DNA from: Clostridium rectalis
Lineage (GTDB): Bacteria > Bacillota > Clostridia > Clostridiales > Clostridiaceae
Direction of reading: 5' to 3'
Length of the DNA stretch: 64,000 nucleotides
Assembly (NCBI RefSeq): GCF_900626095.1
Contig: NZ_UYZZ01000002.1
Coordinates: 124,001-188,000 of the forward strand
This document shows positions 46,690 to 56,494 of the stretch, in pieces. Each line of letters begins with the position of its first letter. Position 1 is the stretch's first letter. A model generated the notes under the pieces. That model made no database searches. It saw only the letters and a program-made list of their open reading frames with translations, and was not told the DNA's origin. The position numbers were made by a program, and so were the translations under genes.

Positions 46690-49596
46690 TTAGTAACTTT
46701 CAGTCTTATTTGAATCCTTAGTACTTCCTTTTTTTTGTGAATTTGATGATTTATTTACATCTGATTTATCTTTATTAAAGTAAGCTTCATACATAGCCCT
46801 TGCTACAGGTGCTGCAGAACCTCCATGTCCACCATCAAATATAATAACAGCTACGGCAATCTTAGGCTTATCTACTGGCGCAAAACCTATGTAAACACCA
46901 TAGGATGTTCTTCCGTAAGCATCCTGCTCATTACTAAATGTAGCTGATCCAGTTTTACCTGCTGTCTTAATTGGAAAGTCTCTAAATACTGATGCTGCAG
47001 TACCATCTACTCCCTCATTAACCCTAGCCATTCCTTCCTTTACAGCTTCTAAATTTTTTTTACTTACATTAGTCTTTTCCACAACCTCTGGCTTAATGGT
47101 CTCAACCACATTATCATCTGCATCTTTTATTTCTTTTACTAGATGTAGTTTGTATCTATCTCCTCCATTAGCAACAGTACCAACAAAATTAACTAATTGT
47201 AATGGGGTAAAGTTATTAATACCTTGACCTATAGACGCATTATACATATTAGCACCTATACCTAACTGAGAATTAGCATCAGATATTGTAACATAGTATA
47301 TAATGTCTACGATTTTTTTTATCTGCTCTCCACTAATGTTTTTTCCTTTATAAATAGGATCTTCATTAACTAACTCAGTTATCATCCTTATATAATTGTT
47401 AGTGTTAAACTTTTTAGTCCCCAATTTAATAGAATCCTGTATAGAATTTTTAATTTGTCTTTTTAAATCTTTAACCTTATCTGAATCCTTCCCACTATCA
47501 TATAAATTTATAGAAGGAAATTCATTTCCTCTTGAATCTTTTCCAGATTTTAATGTAGACATAGTTTGCCATAAATATTGAGTAGCATATACATTAGATA
47601 AAGTATATGTATTAAATACCTGTCCAAATCTCTCAGGGATTTCTATTCCTGTAGAAGCTTTTTCATTTGAATTTGGCGGAACCCCTAATCCAAATTTCCA
47701 AGCATATTTTGCAAGTATATCATCTCCAAAACTTTCTCTTAATAATTTACCTACTGTCATAAAATAAGGATTACTTGAAACCTCTAATGCTCTATATAAA
47801 TCCACGGAACCATAGGCACCTGCAGCAAAGTTTTTTACAAAATTCTTTCCGTCATCAAATACACCCGTGTCATTTATAGAGTATTCAGGAGTTATAACTC
47901 CCGATTCTAATCCCGCAATAGCTGTCATAGCCTTAAATGTAGATCCAGGAGGAACTACAGACATAGTAGCATAATTATAAAATGGCTTTGGATATATATC
48001 ATATAAATCTTCCCTAATAGTTTTATTATTTTTTATTCTTTTATCTAATGGGAATAATTTTTCTACAACTTCATCTAACGTACTCCCAGGATAATAATTC
48101 ATTAACCCCTTGCTTTGTATATACTGTTTACCAAACTCAGTTAAATCAGGATTAAAATATTGTTTGTAAAGTTCCGGTGTTAACTTTCCTGGTACTACAA
48201 ATACATTAGGGTCAAATCCCGGCCTACTTGCCAAAGCTAAAATCTCCCCTGTATCTACATCTATGGCAACAGCAGCTCCTCTGTTTGCATTAGAAGTATT
48301 AACATCTCCACCGTTAGGGTTTTTCTGTAAATTTTCCATTACAGAATCTAATGTTTCTTCTGCAGCTTTTTGTATATCATTATCTATAGTTAGTTTAATA
48401 GTCTGCCCAGGATAAGACTCTCTACTTCCTAATTCCTCTATAACTCTTCCCTGTTTATTTAATTTTACTATCCTTCCGCCCTTAGATCCTTTTAATCTAT
48501 CTTCATAAACAGATTCAATTCCGGCAGTACCTATATAATCCGTACTTGTATCATATCCTTTTTCTTCATACTTTTTGCTATCATTACTTATTTTTGATAT
48601 ATACCCTAAAAAAGCAGAGCCTAATTCCCCGTTAGGATAATATCTTAAAGGCTGAGTTGATACATCTATTCCTGGAAGATCATTTAGTCTTTCCAAAAAT
48701 GAAAATGCAGATTCTGATTTTATATTACTTGATATTACTATTGGTTTATAACCTGAAAAACTTTGAATTCGTATAGTATCTCTAATTATCATATATCTTC
48801 TTTGTAACTCTAAATCATACTCTAGTTTATCTACTCCATACTTTTCTACCATACTTTTTAAAACTTTCTCTGCATCATTAGCCTTTTTAGTGTTTTTATA
48901 TTCATTTAATAATTTTTTCAATTCATCTGCATTACTAATCTTAAATCTTTTTACTAATAGATCATATGCATCTATAGAATTTGTTTTATATAACTGAACT
49001 AGATTTTTAAAATCATTTTCTGGAGTTAATCCATAAAGATCAGCTAAATATTTAAATGTTTCCTCTGGAGAAATCTTTAATAATTCCTCATCCACTTTAC
49101 TTTGTTCTTCCTTAGTTAAACCTTCTTTTTTATCTGGAAATAATTTTTTTTGTACTTTTTCATGTAATCCCCTATCTTTTTTAAACTTCAATTCCAATAA
49201 CTTTCTAGTACCTTCATCATCAGTTTTGAACTCAAACCTAAAAGGATTAGTTTTTAATTCAAATTCATCTTGTTGTGTTTCTTTTGTTTTTCCAAGTAAA
49301 TTAAACACCTTATCCATAGTATCAAAAAAATATTTTTTACTTTCAGTTGTTTCATTATATACAAGCATATAACTTTGATTACTAGTAGCCAAAACCTTTC
49401 CATTTCTATCTACTATATTTCCACGTGGTGCCGGATCTGGTATCTCAGTCATAGCTTTCTTATTTGCAAGTTCTGTATAGGATTCTGCTTCGTTTACCTG
49501 CATATAAATTAATCTTCCTACTAATAGAGAACATATAAAAGCCATAACAATAAAAAATGTAATAAATCTATCGAATTTCTTCTTTTTTTTCCTCAT
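46690..49596 (-). CDS. mrdA: Class B penicillin-binding protein 2 (elongasome transpeptidase), long form
   Basis: 968 residues. N-terminal membrane anchor (about 11-30), a dimerisation/pedestal domain enlarged by a lysine-rich helical insert (about 85-270), then the transpeptidase domain with STFK (active Ser, PPGSTFKAM), SSN and KTGS in AGKTGSATF. A second insert, about 690-770, lies between SSN and KTGS. The tail is Ser/Lys-rich. It cross-links side-wall peptidoglycan with RodA and MreBCD. Typical PBP2 is about 600-700 residues. Confidence 0.93.
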   Translation of the reverse strand: MRKKKKKFDRFITFFIVMAFICSLLVGRLIYMQVNEAESYTELANKKAMTEIPDPAPRGNIVDRNGKVLATSNQSYMLVYNETTESKKYFFDTMDKVFNLLGKTKETQQDEFELKTNPFRFEFKTDDEGTRKLLELKFKKDRGLHEKVQKKLFPDKKEGLTKEEQSKVDEELLKISPEETFKYLADLYGLTPENDFKNLVQLYKTNSIDAYDLLVKRFKISNADELKKLLNEYKNTKKANDAEKVLKSMVEKYGVDKLEYDLELQRRYMIIRDTIRIQSFSGYKPIVISSNIKSESAFSFLERLNDLPGIDVSTQPLRYYPNGELGSAFLGYISKISNDSKKYEEKGYDTSTDYIGTAGIESVYEDRLKGSKGGRIVKLNKQGRVIEELGSRESYPGQTIKLTIDNDIQKAAEETLDSVMENLQKNPNGGDVNTSNANRGAAVAIDVDTGEILALASRPGFDPNVFVVPGKLTPELYKQYFNPDLTEFGKQYIQSKGLMNYYPGSTLDEVVEKLFPLDKRIKNNKTIREDLYDIYPKPFYNYATMSVVPPGSTFKAMTAIAGLESGVITPEYSINDTGVFDDGKNFVKNFAAGAYGSVDLYRALEVSSNPYFMTVGKLLRESFGDDILAKYAWKFGLGVPPNSNEKASTGIEIPERFGQVFNTYTLSNVYATQYLWQTMSTLKSGKDSRGNEFPSINLYDSGKDSDKVKDLKRQIKNSIQDSIKLGTKKFNTNNYIRMITELVNEDPIYKGKNISGEQIKKIVDIIYYVTISDANSQLGIGANMYNASIGQGINNFTPLQLVNFVGTVANGGDRYKLHLVKEIKDADDNVVETIKPEVVEKTNVSKKNLEAVKEGMARVNEGVDGTAASVFRDFPIKTAGKTGSATFSNEQDAYGRTSYGVYIGFAPVDKPKIAVAVIIFDGGHGGSAAPVARAMYEAYFNKDKSDVNKSSNSQKKGSTKDSNKTESY

Positions 49597-49610
49597 AAAT
49601 CACCATTCCT

Positions 49611-50102
49611 CTAAAACTTCCATTTTCTTTGCATATAATTTTTATTGCATAATTTGTATATATATTTATATGAAGGTATGGCTATTATCATATTATATAT
49701 AGAACCAAATATTATATTTTTAATTTCCATTTTAATTCCTACCAAATATAATATAATGAAAACTAATACTCCCTTAAAAACACTTAAAAAGAGGTTACTT
49801 ATAGTAGGTATTAACATCTTTTGTTTAAATATACCCACTCCGATAAAACCCGCTATAGTGCAGCATATCATATTAGTAAAAGCATTTATACCCAAAATAT
49901 TGTTAAAATATAAATCTTGCAATAATCCTGCAAATACCCCTAACCATAAACCTTCCCAACTACCATTCATAATTGAAAAACCTATTATGAATATAAATAA
50001 TAAACTAGGAGTAAATCCTTTAATTGATATAAAAGGTACAAAAGCATTATCAATTATAAATAGAATTAAACTTATACAAATTAAAGTTACAACCTTTCTC
50101 AT
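49611..50102 (-). CDS. mreD: Rod shape-determining protein MreD
   Basis: 163 residues, almost entirely hydrophobic, with five or six membrane helices; GSWEGLWLGVFAGLLQDLYF (about residue 50) is the MreD signature. ATG 50102 is used because AGGGTG lies just upstream. It sits between mreC and the PBP2 gene in the elongasome operon. Confidence 0.9.
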   Translation of the reverse strand: MRKVVTLICISLILFIIDNAFVPFISIKGFTPSLLFIFIIGFSIMNGSWEGLWLGVFAGLLQDLYFNNILGINAFTNMICCTIAGFIGVGIFKQKMLIPTISNLFLSVFKGVLVFIILYLVGIKMEIKNIIFGSIYNMIIAIPSYKYIYKLCNKNYMQRKWKF

Positions 50103-50112
50103 TATCATCACC

Positions 50113-50958
50113 CTAGTTTTCTAAATTTATTTTCTCTTTGGGAACAACTACAAAAACTTCTTCTAACTTATTTAAATTAGCATAAGGCTCTATTACAGCA
50201 TTTTTCATTACTTTTCCCTTGTCCTCTTCTATATCTATTACTTTTCCTATCCTAATCCCCTTAGGATAAAGTCCTCCAAGCCCTGAAGTAGATATAGAAT
50301 CTCCAACTTTGATTTTACAATTTAAAGGTAAATAATATAGCTTAGATAACTGTTTATTACTACTATCTTTAAATCCCTTAACTATGCCAACATTTTCTCC
50401 TGTACTATCTATCTTAGCTCTAATTGCCATATTTTCATCAGATAAAATTTGCATTATAGACCAGTTGCTACCAACTGAAACTATTTGTCCAACTACCCCT
50501 TCATTAGTAATAACTAACATTTGCTTTTCTATACCATCATTTTTACCCTTATTTATTACAAATTCATCTAAAAAACTTCCACCACTTTTATCTACTATGT
50601 CACAACCTACAAAATTATATTTTTCATTTTGCTTTTTAAAATTTAAAACTTCTCTTAAGCTTTCATTTTCACTTTTTAGAACATCATATCCTTGAGCTTT
50701 AGTTTCTAACTCAATATTTTTATTTTTAAGTTCTTCATTTTCCTTTTTTACTTCAGAAAAATGTGCGAAGAAATCAAAAAAGTTTTTAACTTTATTATTT
50801 ACATTATAAAAAACACCCTGAGCAGAATTTAACGTTACACCTAATCCATTCTCTACGAAAGACACCTTATTTCTTTTTGCACTGTAACCAATTAAAACTA
50901 AAAATGTAACTGACAGTACAACTATTGTCACTGCCAGTTTATTCTTTAAAAATTTCAT
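50113..50958 (-). CDS. mreC: Rod shape-determining protein MreC
   Basis: 281 residues. N-terminal membrane helix (about 7-25), a coiled coil (about 65-105, EVKKENEELKNKNIELETKAQ) and two beta-barrel domains with FVINKGKNDGIEK and STSGLGGLYPKGIRIGKV. It links MreB to the wall synthases outside the membrane. It follows mreB by 2 bases. Confidence 0.95.
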   Translation of the reverse strand: MKFLKNKLAVTIVVLSVTFLVLIGYSAKRNKVSFVENGLGVTLNSAQGVFYNVNNKVKNFFDFFAHFSEVKKENEELKNKNIELETKAQGYDVLKSENESLREVLNFKKQNEKYNFVGCDIVDKSGGSFLDEFVINKGKNDGIEKQMLVITNEGVVGQIVSVGSNWSIMQILSDENMAIRAKIDSTGENVGIVKGFKDSSNKQLSKLYYLPLNCKIKVGDSISTSGLGGLYPKGIRIGKVIDIEEDKGKVMKNAVIEPYANLNKLEEVFVVVPKEKINLEN

Positions 50959-50960
50959 AT

Positions 50961-51974
50961 TTATCTTTTCTTATTGTTCATAAGTTTATCTAAAGTATCT
51001 AACGCTTTTCCGGCTCCAAGTGCAACACAGTCAATAGAGGATTCTGCTATATGAACTGGCATATGTGTTTCATCATTAATAAGCTGGTCAAGACCTTTTA
51101 ATGAAGCTCCTCCTCCAGCAAGCATGATACCTTTATCCATTATATCTGAAGCTAATTCTGGTGGTGTTTTTTCTAATGTACTTTTAATTGCATCTACTAT
51201 AGATAAAACTGGTTCTCTCAAAGCTTCTCTAACTTCACTTTCAGTAATATTTATAACCTTTGGAAGCCCTGTAATAAGATCTCGCCCTCTTATTTCCATT
51301 GAGTTTTCCTCTTCTGAATCATAAGCGGATCCTAACTCTATTTTTACATTTTCAGCTGTTCTTTCACCTATCATTAAATTATATTGTTTTTTTATGTAAT
51401 TTATAATTGATTGGTCTAATTCATCTCCTGCTATTCTTAGAGATTTACTTGTAACTATTCCTCCTAATGAAATAATAGCAACTTCAGTAGTACCACCACC
51501 TATATCAACAATCATACTACCTGTTGGTTCATTAACTGGTAGTCCAGCACCTATAGCCGCAGCCATTGGCTCCTCCATAAGAAGTACTTCTCTTGCTCCT
51601 GCTTGTTTAGTTGCCTCATCAATTGCTCTTTTTTCTACTTCTGTAACACCTGACGGGAAACATACTACTATCCTTGGACTTGTAAAAGCGCTTTTTGCAC
51701 TAACCTTTTCAATAAATTTTTTAAGCATTGTTTGGGTAACATCAAAATCTGCTATAACTCCATCTTTTAATGGTCTTATAGCAACAATATTTCCCGGAGT
51801 CCTACCAATCATTTGCTTAGCTTCTTCTCCTACAGCAAGTACTCTTTTTGTATCACTATTTATAGCAACAACAGAAGGTTCTCTTAAAACAACTCCTTTG
51901 CCTTTAACGTATATTAATGTATTAGCTGTTCCTAAGTCTATTCCCATGTCTCTAGATATTCCAAAAAATCCCAT
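50961..51974 (-). CDS. mreB: Rod shape-determining protein MreB
   Basis: A 337-residue actin-family ATPase. Phosphate loops [14 protein letters not shown] and [14 protein letters not shown], adenosine motif [11 protein letters not shown]. It forms membrane-associated filaments that direct side-wall synthesis. ATG 51974 is chosen (AAAGGAG 8 bases upstream, MGFFG start). It follows radC, as in Bacillus. Confidence 0.97.
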   Translation of the reverse strand: MGFFGISRDMGIDLGTANTLIYVKGKGVVLREPSVVAINSDTKRVLAVGEEAKQMIGRTPGNIVAIRPLKDGVIADFDVTQTMLKKFIEKVSAKSAFTSPRIVVCFPSGVTEVEKRAIDEATKQAGAREVLLMEEPMAAAIGAGLPVNEPTGSMIVDIGGGTTEVAIISLGGIVTSKSLRIAGDELDQSIINYIKKQYNLMIGERTAENVKIELGSAYDSEEENSMEIRGRDLITGLPKVINITESEVREALREPVLSIVDAIKSTLEKTPPELASDIMDKGIMLAGGGASLKGLDQLINDETHMPVHIAESSIDCVALGAGKALDTLDKLMNNKKR

Positions 51975-51994
51975 TAATATTTCTCCTTTCAAAC

Positions 51995-52681
51995 TTACAC
52001 TATACCTTTTTCTTTTAAGCTTATATAAACTCCATCACCTATTATTATATGATCCAATAAATCTATTCCAATTAATTTACTGCATTGATCAATTCTATAT
52101 GTAACATTAATGTCTTCATTACTTGGAGTTGGATCTCCTGATGGATGATTATGACACATTATTATAGCTGAACTACTATTTTTTATAGCTTCTTTAAAAA
52201 TTTCTCTAGGGTGTATGATAGATGAATTTAATGTACCAATAAAAATATTTTTAATATTTATTATATAATTTTTAGTATTAAGCATTACTACTTTTAAAAA
52301 CTCTTGCTTTAGTCCTTTCATTTCTTCCATTACCAATAATGCTACATCATCTGGAGCCTTTATCTGATAATCACTTCCTGATTTAAAACTACGAAATCTT
52401 TTAGATAATTCTCCTAAAGCTAAAATTTGTGAAGCTTTAGCCTTGCCTATACCCTTTATTTTAATTAACTCATCTAAAGACAAATTTAAGATTCCATTTA
52501 ATCCACCTGATATTTTCATAATTCGACCACAAAAACTTAATATATTCTCATTTTTGTTTCCTGTTCTTAATATTAATGCTAAAAGTTCTACATTTGAAAG
52601 ACTTTCTACTCCATAACGGAAAAGTCTTTCTCTTGGTCTTTCATTTTTAGGCAAATCCACAATTTTCAATTCATCTGACAT
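51995..52681 (-). CDS. radC: JAB/MPN-domain protein RadC
   Basis: 228 residues: an N-terminal helix-hairpin-helix part ([26 protein letters not shown]) and a C-terminal JAMM metalloprotease-like domain with [15 protein letters not shown]. The biochemical role of RadC is not settled. It lies between maf and mreB, the standard order. Confidence 0.95.
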   Translation of the reverse strand: MSDELKIVDLPKNERPRERLFRYGVESLSNVELLALILRTGNKNENILSFCGRIMKISGGLNGILNLSLDELIKIKGIGKAKASQILALGELSKRFRSFKSGSDYQIKAPDDVALLVMEEMKGLKQEFLKVVMLNTKNYIINIKNIFIGTLNSSIIHPREIFKEAIKNSSSAIIMCHNHPSGDPTPSNEDINVTYRIDQCSKLIGIDLLDHIIIGDGVYISLKEKGIV

Positions 52682-52696
52682 AAAAACATAACTCCT

Positions 52697-53275
52697 TTAT
52701 AGATTTACCCCCATCTTTATTAGCATAGAATATAATTTATTTAATGGCAGACCTACAACATTATAATAACATCCATTGATTTTTTCAACAAAAACGCCAC
52801 CATAATCCTGTATTCCGTAAGAGCCAGCTTTATCCATAGGTTCATTTGTATCTATATATCTTTTAATCATTTCATCAGTTATATTTGAAAACTTTACCTC
52901 AGTGCAAACGAAATCACTTTTTAAATCATTTGTAGCCTTATTAAGCACTGTCAAACCTGTATATACTTTATGAGTATTACCACATAATAATTTAAGTGTG
53001 TTGAATGCTTCTTGTTTATTTCTTGGCTTACCTAGAACTTCATTATTAAAAGATACAATGGTATCACATCCAATTATTAAAGCATCATGATACTTTATTT
53101 TCTCTCCTACGTCCAATACTTTTCCTTTAGATAATTCCATTACGTATTTCGAACAATTTCCACTAAATAAAACAGTTTCTTCTAAAAAATCGCTAGGTAA
53201 CACCTCATAGTTTTTTATTATTCTTTTTAATAATTCTTTTCGTCTTTCTGAAGCTGAAGCCAATATAACTTTCAT
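52697..53275 (-). CDS. maf: Maf-type nucleoside triphosphate pyrophosphatase
   Basis: 192 residues: LASASERRKELLKRI at the start, then GCDTIVSFNNEVLGKP and GSYGIQDYGG. Maf proteins hydrolyse dTTP/UTP and modified nucleotides and are linked to the arrest of septation. RBS AGGAAGTG precedes the ATG at 53275. It is the first secure gene of the maf-radC-mreBCD run. Confidence 0.94.
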   Translation of the reverse strand: MKVILASASERRKELLKRIIKNYEVLPSDFLEETVLFSGNCSKYVMELSKGKVLDVGEKIKYHDALIIGCDTIVSFNNEVLGKPRNKQEAFNTLKLLCGNTHKVYTGLTVLNKATNDLKSDFVCTEVKFSNITDEMIKRYIDTNEPMDKAGSYGIQDYGGVFVEKINGCYYNVVGLPLNKLYSMLIKMGVNL

Positions 53276-53296
53276 TTTATCACTTCCTATATATTA

Positions 53297-53398
53297 CTAT
53301 ATATTAATTCTTGCCAAGATTATGAAAAATATAGCCATTAATGCTATAATTTCAGTTAAAACAATTAATCTTACCCTATATCTTTTATAGTTTATCAT
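53297..53398 (-). CDS. Possible 33-residue single-helix membrane peptide
   Basis: An ATG frame between the SPOR gene and maf. The product has a basic start (MINYKRYRVR) and one hydrophobic helix (LIVLTEIIALMAIFFIILA), ending RINI. It has no Shine-Dalgarno, which is unusual here. TTAACA, 18 bases, TATAAA overlaps its start and may instead be the promoter of maf. It may be fortuitous. Confidence 0.25.
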   Translation of the reverse strand: MINYKRYRVRLIVLTEIIALMAIFFIILARINI

Positions 53399-53487
53399 TT
53401 AATAAAATGTTAAACAAGTATATATAATACATTGTTAAAAAAATTTTTATAAATAGTCGCTTATATGCTTAATTTGGCAAAAAAAAT

Positions 53488-53510
53488 AGAGAATCTATTA
53501 AAAATTCTCT
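53488..53510 (-). terminator. Rho-independent terminator after the SPOR-domain gene
   Basis: Arms AGAGAAT / ATTCTCT with a 9-base loop, followed on the minus strand by ATTTTTTTT. It lies 12 bases after the gene stop. Confidence 0.85.
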
Positions 53511-53522
53511 AGTAATATAGTG

Positions 53523-54239
53523 CTAATTTTTTATCTTTTTTAATACGCTATACAAAAATATATAATTTTCTGAAATTTTTTCCTTAGACATAGTCTCTGG
53601 CATAGTTTTAATCTTACCCTTTATTTCATTTAAAACTTGTATATTTTTCTTATTTCCTTGAATTTTTTCTAACTCAGAACACCACTTTTTAAATTCCTTT
53701 GTTTCAATAGATTTAACATCCTTTTCCCCCAACTTATTCAATATTTGTATGTATGCATTAATTATTTCACCAATTTCTAAATCGCATATATCCTTTCCTT
53801 CAATAACAAATGTCATTTTTGAGTTATCTATTTTCTTATTTTCTAAAGATTTCATGATTTTATTACCCTGATTTTCTGAGTATATACCCAAAAATACCCT
53901 TTTATATTTATTATCCTGTATAATAAATGGAGAACCGTAGCTCTGTAATATTTTATACACTTCATTGGCATTATTATCATTTTGGAATATGCCACCTTGG
54001 ATAGCTAAATATTTAAATGTTTTATTTGACTTAATAATTTCATTTTTATCTTTTTCTTTATTTACAACATTCTCTGTTTTTATTGCAGTATCATTAGCAG
54101 TATCTTTGATAAAAATTTTAGAAAAAACGCTTCCTATTAGAAAGGATAAAATAAGTATCATAGAGATTATTAAAAGGAAAACCATATTATTTTTTCTCTT
54201 TTTCTTTAAATCGTACCTTGTATATTTTATTTTCATCAC
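53523..54239 (-). CDS. SPOR-domain membrane protein
   Basis: 238 residues. A basic cytoplasmic start (YDLKKKRKNN), one membrane helix (about 19-42), a charged linker and a SPOR-like repeat (FKYLAIQGGIFQNDNNANEVYKIL... RVFLGIYSENQG, about 75-145). A helical C-terminal region follows. SPOR domains bind denuded glycan strands at division or spore septa. The start is MMKIK at 54239 or the next codon. It is transcribed alone or from the upstream NlpC/P60 region, which ends in its own terminator. Confidence 0.8.
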   Translation of the reverse strand: MMKIKYTRYDLKKKRKNNMVFLLIISMILILSFLIGSVFSKIFIKDTANDTAIKTENVVNKEKDKNEIIKSNKTFKYLAIQGGIFQNDNNANEVYKILQSYGSPFIIQDNKYKRVFLGIYSENQGNKIMKSLENKKIDNSKMTFVIEGKDICDLEIGEIINAYIQILNKLGEKDVKSIETKEFKKWCSELEKIQGNKKNIQVLNEIKGKIKTMPETMSKEKISENYIFLYSVLKKIKN

Positions 54240-54314
54240 CCCGCTTAAATTAATCCTTAATTTAATAATATTTATGTAACTTACTTTTTATGATTAATTT
54301 AACATAAAAAAAAC

Positions 54315-54331
54315 CCAGCCATAATGGCTGG
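54315..54331 (-). terminator. Rho-independent terminator after the NlpC/P60 gene
   Basis: Arms CCAGCCAT / ATGGCTGG around one base, followed on the minus strand by GTTTTTTTT. It lies about 20 bases after the gene stop. Confidence 0.9.
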
Positions 54332-54352
54332 TTAAATATTTTATTTAATATT

Positions 54353-54967
54353 CTACTTCAACACTCTTTTAGCTCCAGCATATCTTTCTACATAATAACT
54401 GCCTGAAAGATTACTTATAGTTACCTTACCACTACCAGATGAGGCATGTATAAATTGTCCGCTTCCTATATATATTCCCACGTGGGATACACTACTATAA
54501 GTATTAAAAAACACTAAATCTCCTGGAACTAAGTTTTCCTTTGATACTGCTTGTCCTACCTCATACTGTGATCCCGTATAATGATCTAACGCTACACCAT
54601 AGGCACTATACACGTATGCAGTAAACCCTGAACAATCGAATGATGAGGGACCTGCTGCTCCCCATACATAAGGTCTGCCTAGAAACTTGTAAGAATAAGA
54701 CACTATATCTCCTCTTCCACTTCCACCTCTACTTACAGATATATTGTTCTTATCAATATTATTTTCTGTATTAAAGGATGTACTTTCCCTATTTACTACT
54801 ATAACTTTATTAATTTTTACATTAGCAGTTTTTATTGATGCAATTTTAGTTTCATTAATTTTTATACCAGCATCAGCCTTAACGCTATTAGTTTTAAAAA
54901 TTATTAAAGCCATTAAAAATAAAACAAGCATACACAGTATCAATTTAATTTGTTTTGACAATTGCAT
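54353..54967 (-). CDS. Secreted NlpC/P60 cell-wall endopeptidase
   Basis: 204 residues. A signal peptide/anchor (about 8-30) is followed by a short linker and a C-terminal NlpC/P60 domain with catalytic Cys in SSFDCSGFTAYVY, His in VSHVGIYIG and the third polar residue in QFIHASSG. It cleaves peptidoglycan stem peptides. ATG 54967 is chosen (AAAGGTGG upstream): the longer frame to 55036 would translate the end of the c-di-AMP riboswitch. Expression is therefore tied to c-di-AMP. Confidence 0.94.
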   Translation of the reverse strand: MQLSKQIKLILCMLVLFLMALIIFKTNSVKADAGIKINETKIASIKTANVKINKVIVVNRESTSFNTENNIDKNNISVSRGGSGRGDIVSYSYKFLGRPYVWGAAGPSSFDCSGFTAYVYSAYGVALDHYTGSQYEVGQAVSKENLVPGDLVFFNTYSSVSHVGIYIGSGQFIHASSGSGKVTISNLSGSYYVERYAGAKRVLK

Positions 54968-54974
54968 TATTTTC

Positions 54975-55112
54975 CACCTTTCTGCTTCCGAAGTTAGCTG
55001 CCGGGTTCGGTTGAAAGTTAACCTACTTAATAGCAAATACCTATTAAGATTGACCCCAAAAATTGGTTCCTCCGTACTTAAGAGTAATTCTTAAGATTCA
55101 GCACTTTCCTAA
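54975..55112 (-). promoter_or_regulatory. Cyclic-di-AMP riboswitch (ydaO/yuaA type)
   Basis: On the minus strand the conserved ydaO core is clear: CTTAAGTACGGAGGAACC, then the TTTTTGGGGTCAATCT segment, a TTAATAGGTATTTGCTATTAA hairpin, and CGAACCCGGCAGCTAACTTCGGAAGC. Family knowledge: c-di-AMP binding turns downstream genes off, and wall hydrolases are common targets. It lies directly upstream of the NlpC/P60 gene. An expression-platform terminator is not obvious; the RBS is close to the 3' end of the aptamer. Confidence 0.95.
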
Positions 55113-55220
55113 GTATAAAATATTGTTAACTAAAAAGTCAACAAAAATTAATACTTTTTTTGCAATTACCACTATTTTCTGAATTGTTTTTGGAATGTTA
55201 ACCATATTTTTGTTAAAAAT

Positions 55221-55251
55221 AAAGATTTAGGTGTTAATAACCTAAATCTTT
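55221..55251 (-). terminator. Rho-independent terminator overlapping the LUD gene stop
   Basis: Perfect 11-base arms AAAGATTTAGG / CCTAAATCTTT with a 9-base loop, followed on the minus strand by ATTTTTAAC. The LUD stop codon lies in the loop region. Confidence 0.85.
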
Positions 55252-55875
55252 CCCCACAATAATAACTTTAATTCTTCCTTTGTTCCTCTGTCTTCTCAAA
55301 ACCACGTATGAACTACAAATCCTATCTTCACTACTGCAATCCATGCAATACCCTACTTTAGTACAAGGAGTGTTTTTATTAAGTCTTTTAGCATTAATCG
55401 GAGCTGCAATTTCCCTTAACCTTTTTTTCGCCTCATTTATATCCTTAACTATTTTGTTAATCCCGGCTATAATTATAACTTGATCTGGACCATATATCAT
55501 AGCTGCTACTCTATTGCCATTGCCGTCTATGTTATATAATTCTCCTTGTTCTGTTAGAGCATTTGTACTTGTTATATATGCATCTGCAAAAAATGTTTTT
55601 TTATATATATTTTCTATTTCTTTAATAGATAAGTTTTCTTTATATCTGTCAAGAAAATTATATTTGCCACTTCTTAAAAAATCAATAACTCCACTTTCAA
55701 ATAAAGTCATAGACCCGCCTACAGAAACCGTCATATTATCCTTTAATACTTCATTTAACTTATCTTTTAGCTCCTTTTCATTCTCTACATAAAAACCATC
55801 AATATTATTTTTATTAAGATTTTCTATTACTTTATTTACTTTTTTTTTCATATGCCATAATAAATTTTTATCCAT
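55234..55875 (-). CDS. LUD-domain protein (LutC/YkgG-like)
   Basis: 213 residues of the LUD (DUF162) family: VSVGGSMTLFESGVIDFL, AYITSTNALTEQGELYNIDGNGNRVAAMIYGP and VIIIAGINKIV are typical. A C-terminal cysteine group (TPCTKVGYCMDCSSEDRIC) may bind a metal or cluster. Relatives take part in lactate oxidation, but a lone LUD gene has no assigned reaction. It directly abuts the upstream GNAT gene (55876), so the two are cotranscribed. Confidence 0.87.
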   Translation of the reverse strand: MDKNLLWHMKKKVNKVIENLNKNNIDGFYVENEKELKDKLNEVLKDNMTVSVGGSMTLFESGVIDFLRSGKYNFLDRYKENLSIKEIENIYKKTFFADAYITSTNALTEQGELYNIDGNGNRVAAMIYGPDQVIIIAGINKIVKDINEAKKRLREIAAPINAKRLNKNTPCTKVGYCMDCSSEDRICSSYVVLRRQRNKGRIKVIIVGKDLGY

Positions 55876-56394
55876 TTAATTACCTCTTTTCTTTAAAATA
55901 ATCATATCTTTGTATTCACCATTTATATTATAAAAATTTCTAGATATTCTTAAAATATCATATCCATTGTTTTTAAAAAAATTTATTGCATTAATATTTG
56001 ACTTTTCAGTAGTAGTATAAAATTCTTTAACCCCATATTGATTCTTAAAATACCCTATTATTTCATTTAATAGATTGGACCCAAAATAAGTACTTCTTAA
56101 AGTAGGGTCTAAAACAAAATACCAAATCCACATTTCAGGTACACTTTTAAACTCCAACCTTCCTTTTAATAGTCCTATTAATTTACTGCTTTTATTTAAT
56201 TTTAAAAAGAACTCGTTTTCACTTATATAACATTCTAAAAATCTTTCATACAACTCCTTTAAATCTCTGGAACTTGCAAAAGAATTTCTAAAATACTCTT
56301 GATCCCTTTGTATTAACTCATAGGCGTCTACTAAGTCATTCTTATCAATGTTTAATATATTGATGTTATCAAAACTTAAATTAACATCTAACAT
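55876..56394 (-). CDS. GNAT-family N-acetyltransferase
   Basis: 172 residues with a GNAT fold: MWIWYFVLDPTLRSTYFGSNLLNEIIGYFK contains the beta4 strand and a degenerate acetyl-CoA loop, and NINAINFFKNNGYDILRISRNFY is the usual C-terminal end. The substrate is unknown. It lies downstream of the ammonia-lyase operon, but beyond a terminator, and abuts the LUD gene. Confidence 0.8.
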   Translation of the reverse strand: MLDVNLSFDNINILNIDKNDLVDAYELIQRDQEYFRNSFASSRDLKELYERFLECYISENEFFLKLNKSSKLIGLLKGRLEFKSVPEMWIWYFVLDPTLRSTYFGSNLLNEIIGYFKNQYGVKEFYTTTEKSNINAINFFKNNGYDILRISRNFYNINGEYKDMIILKKRGN

Positions 56395-56494
56395 ATATTC
56401 ACCCCATTTCGTTAGTTATTTTATTCTACAAAGGCAAATAAAATCCTTTAATTTAATTAACTCTATTACCTAAAACATTATCAAAAAATCACTA

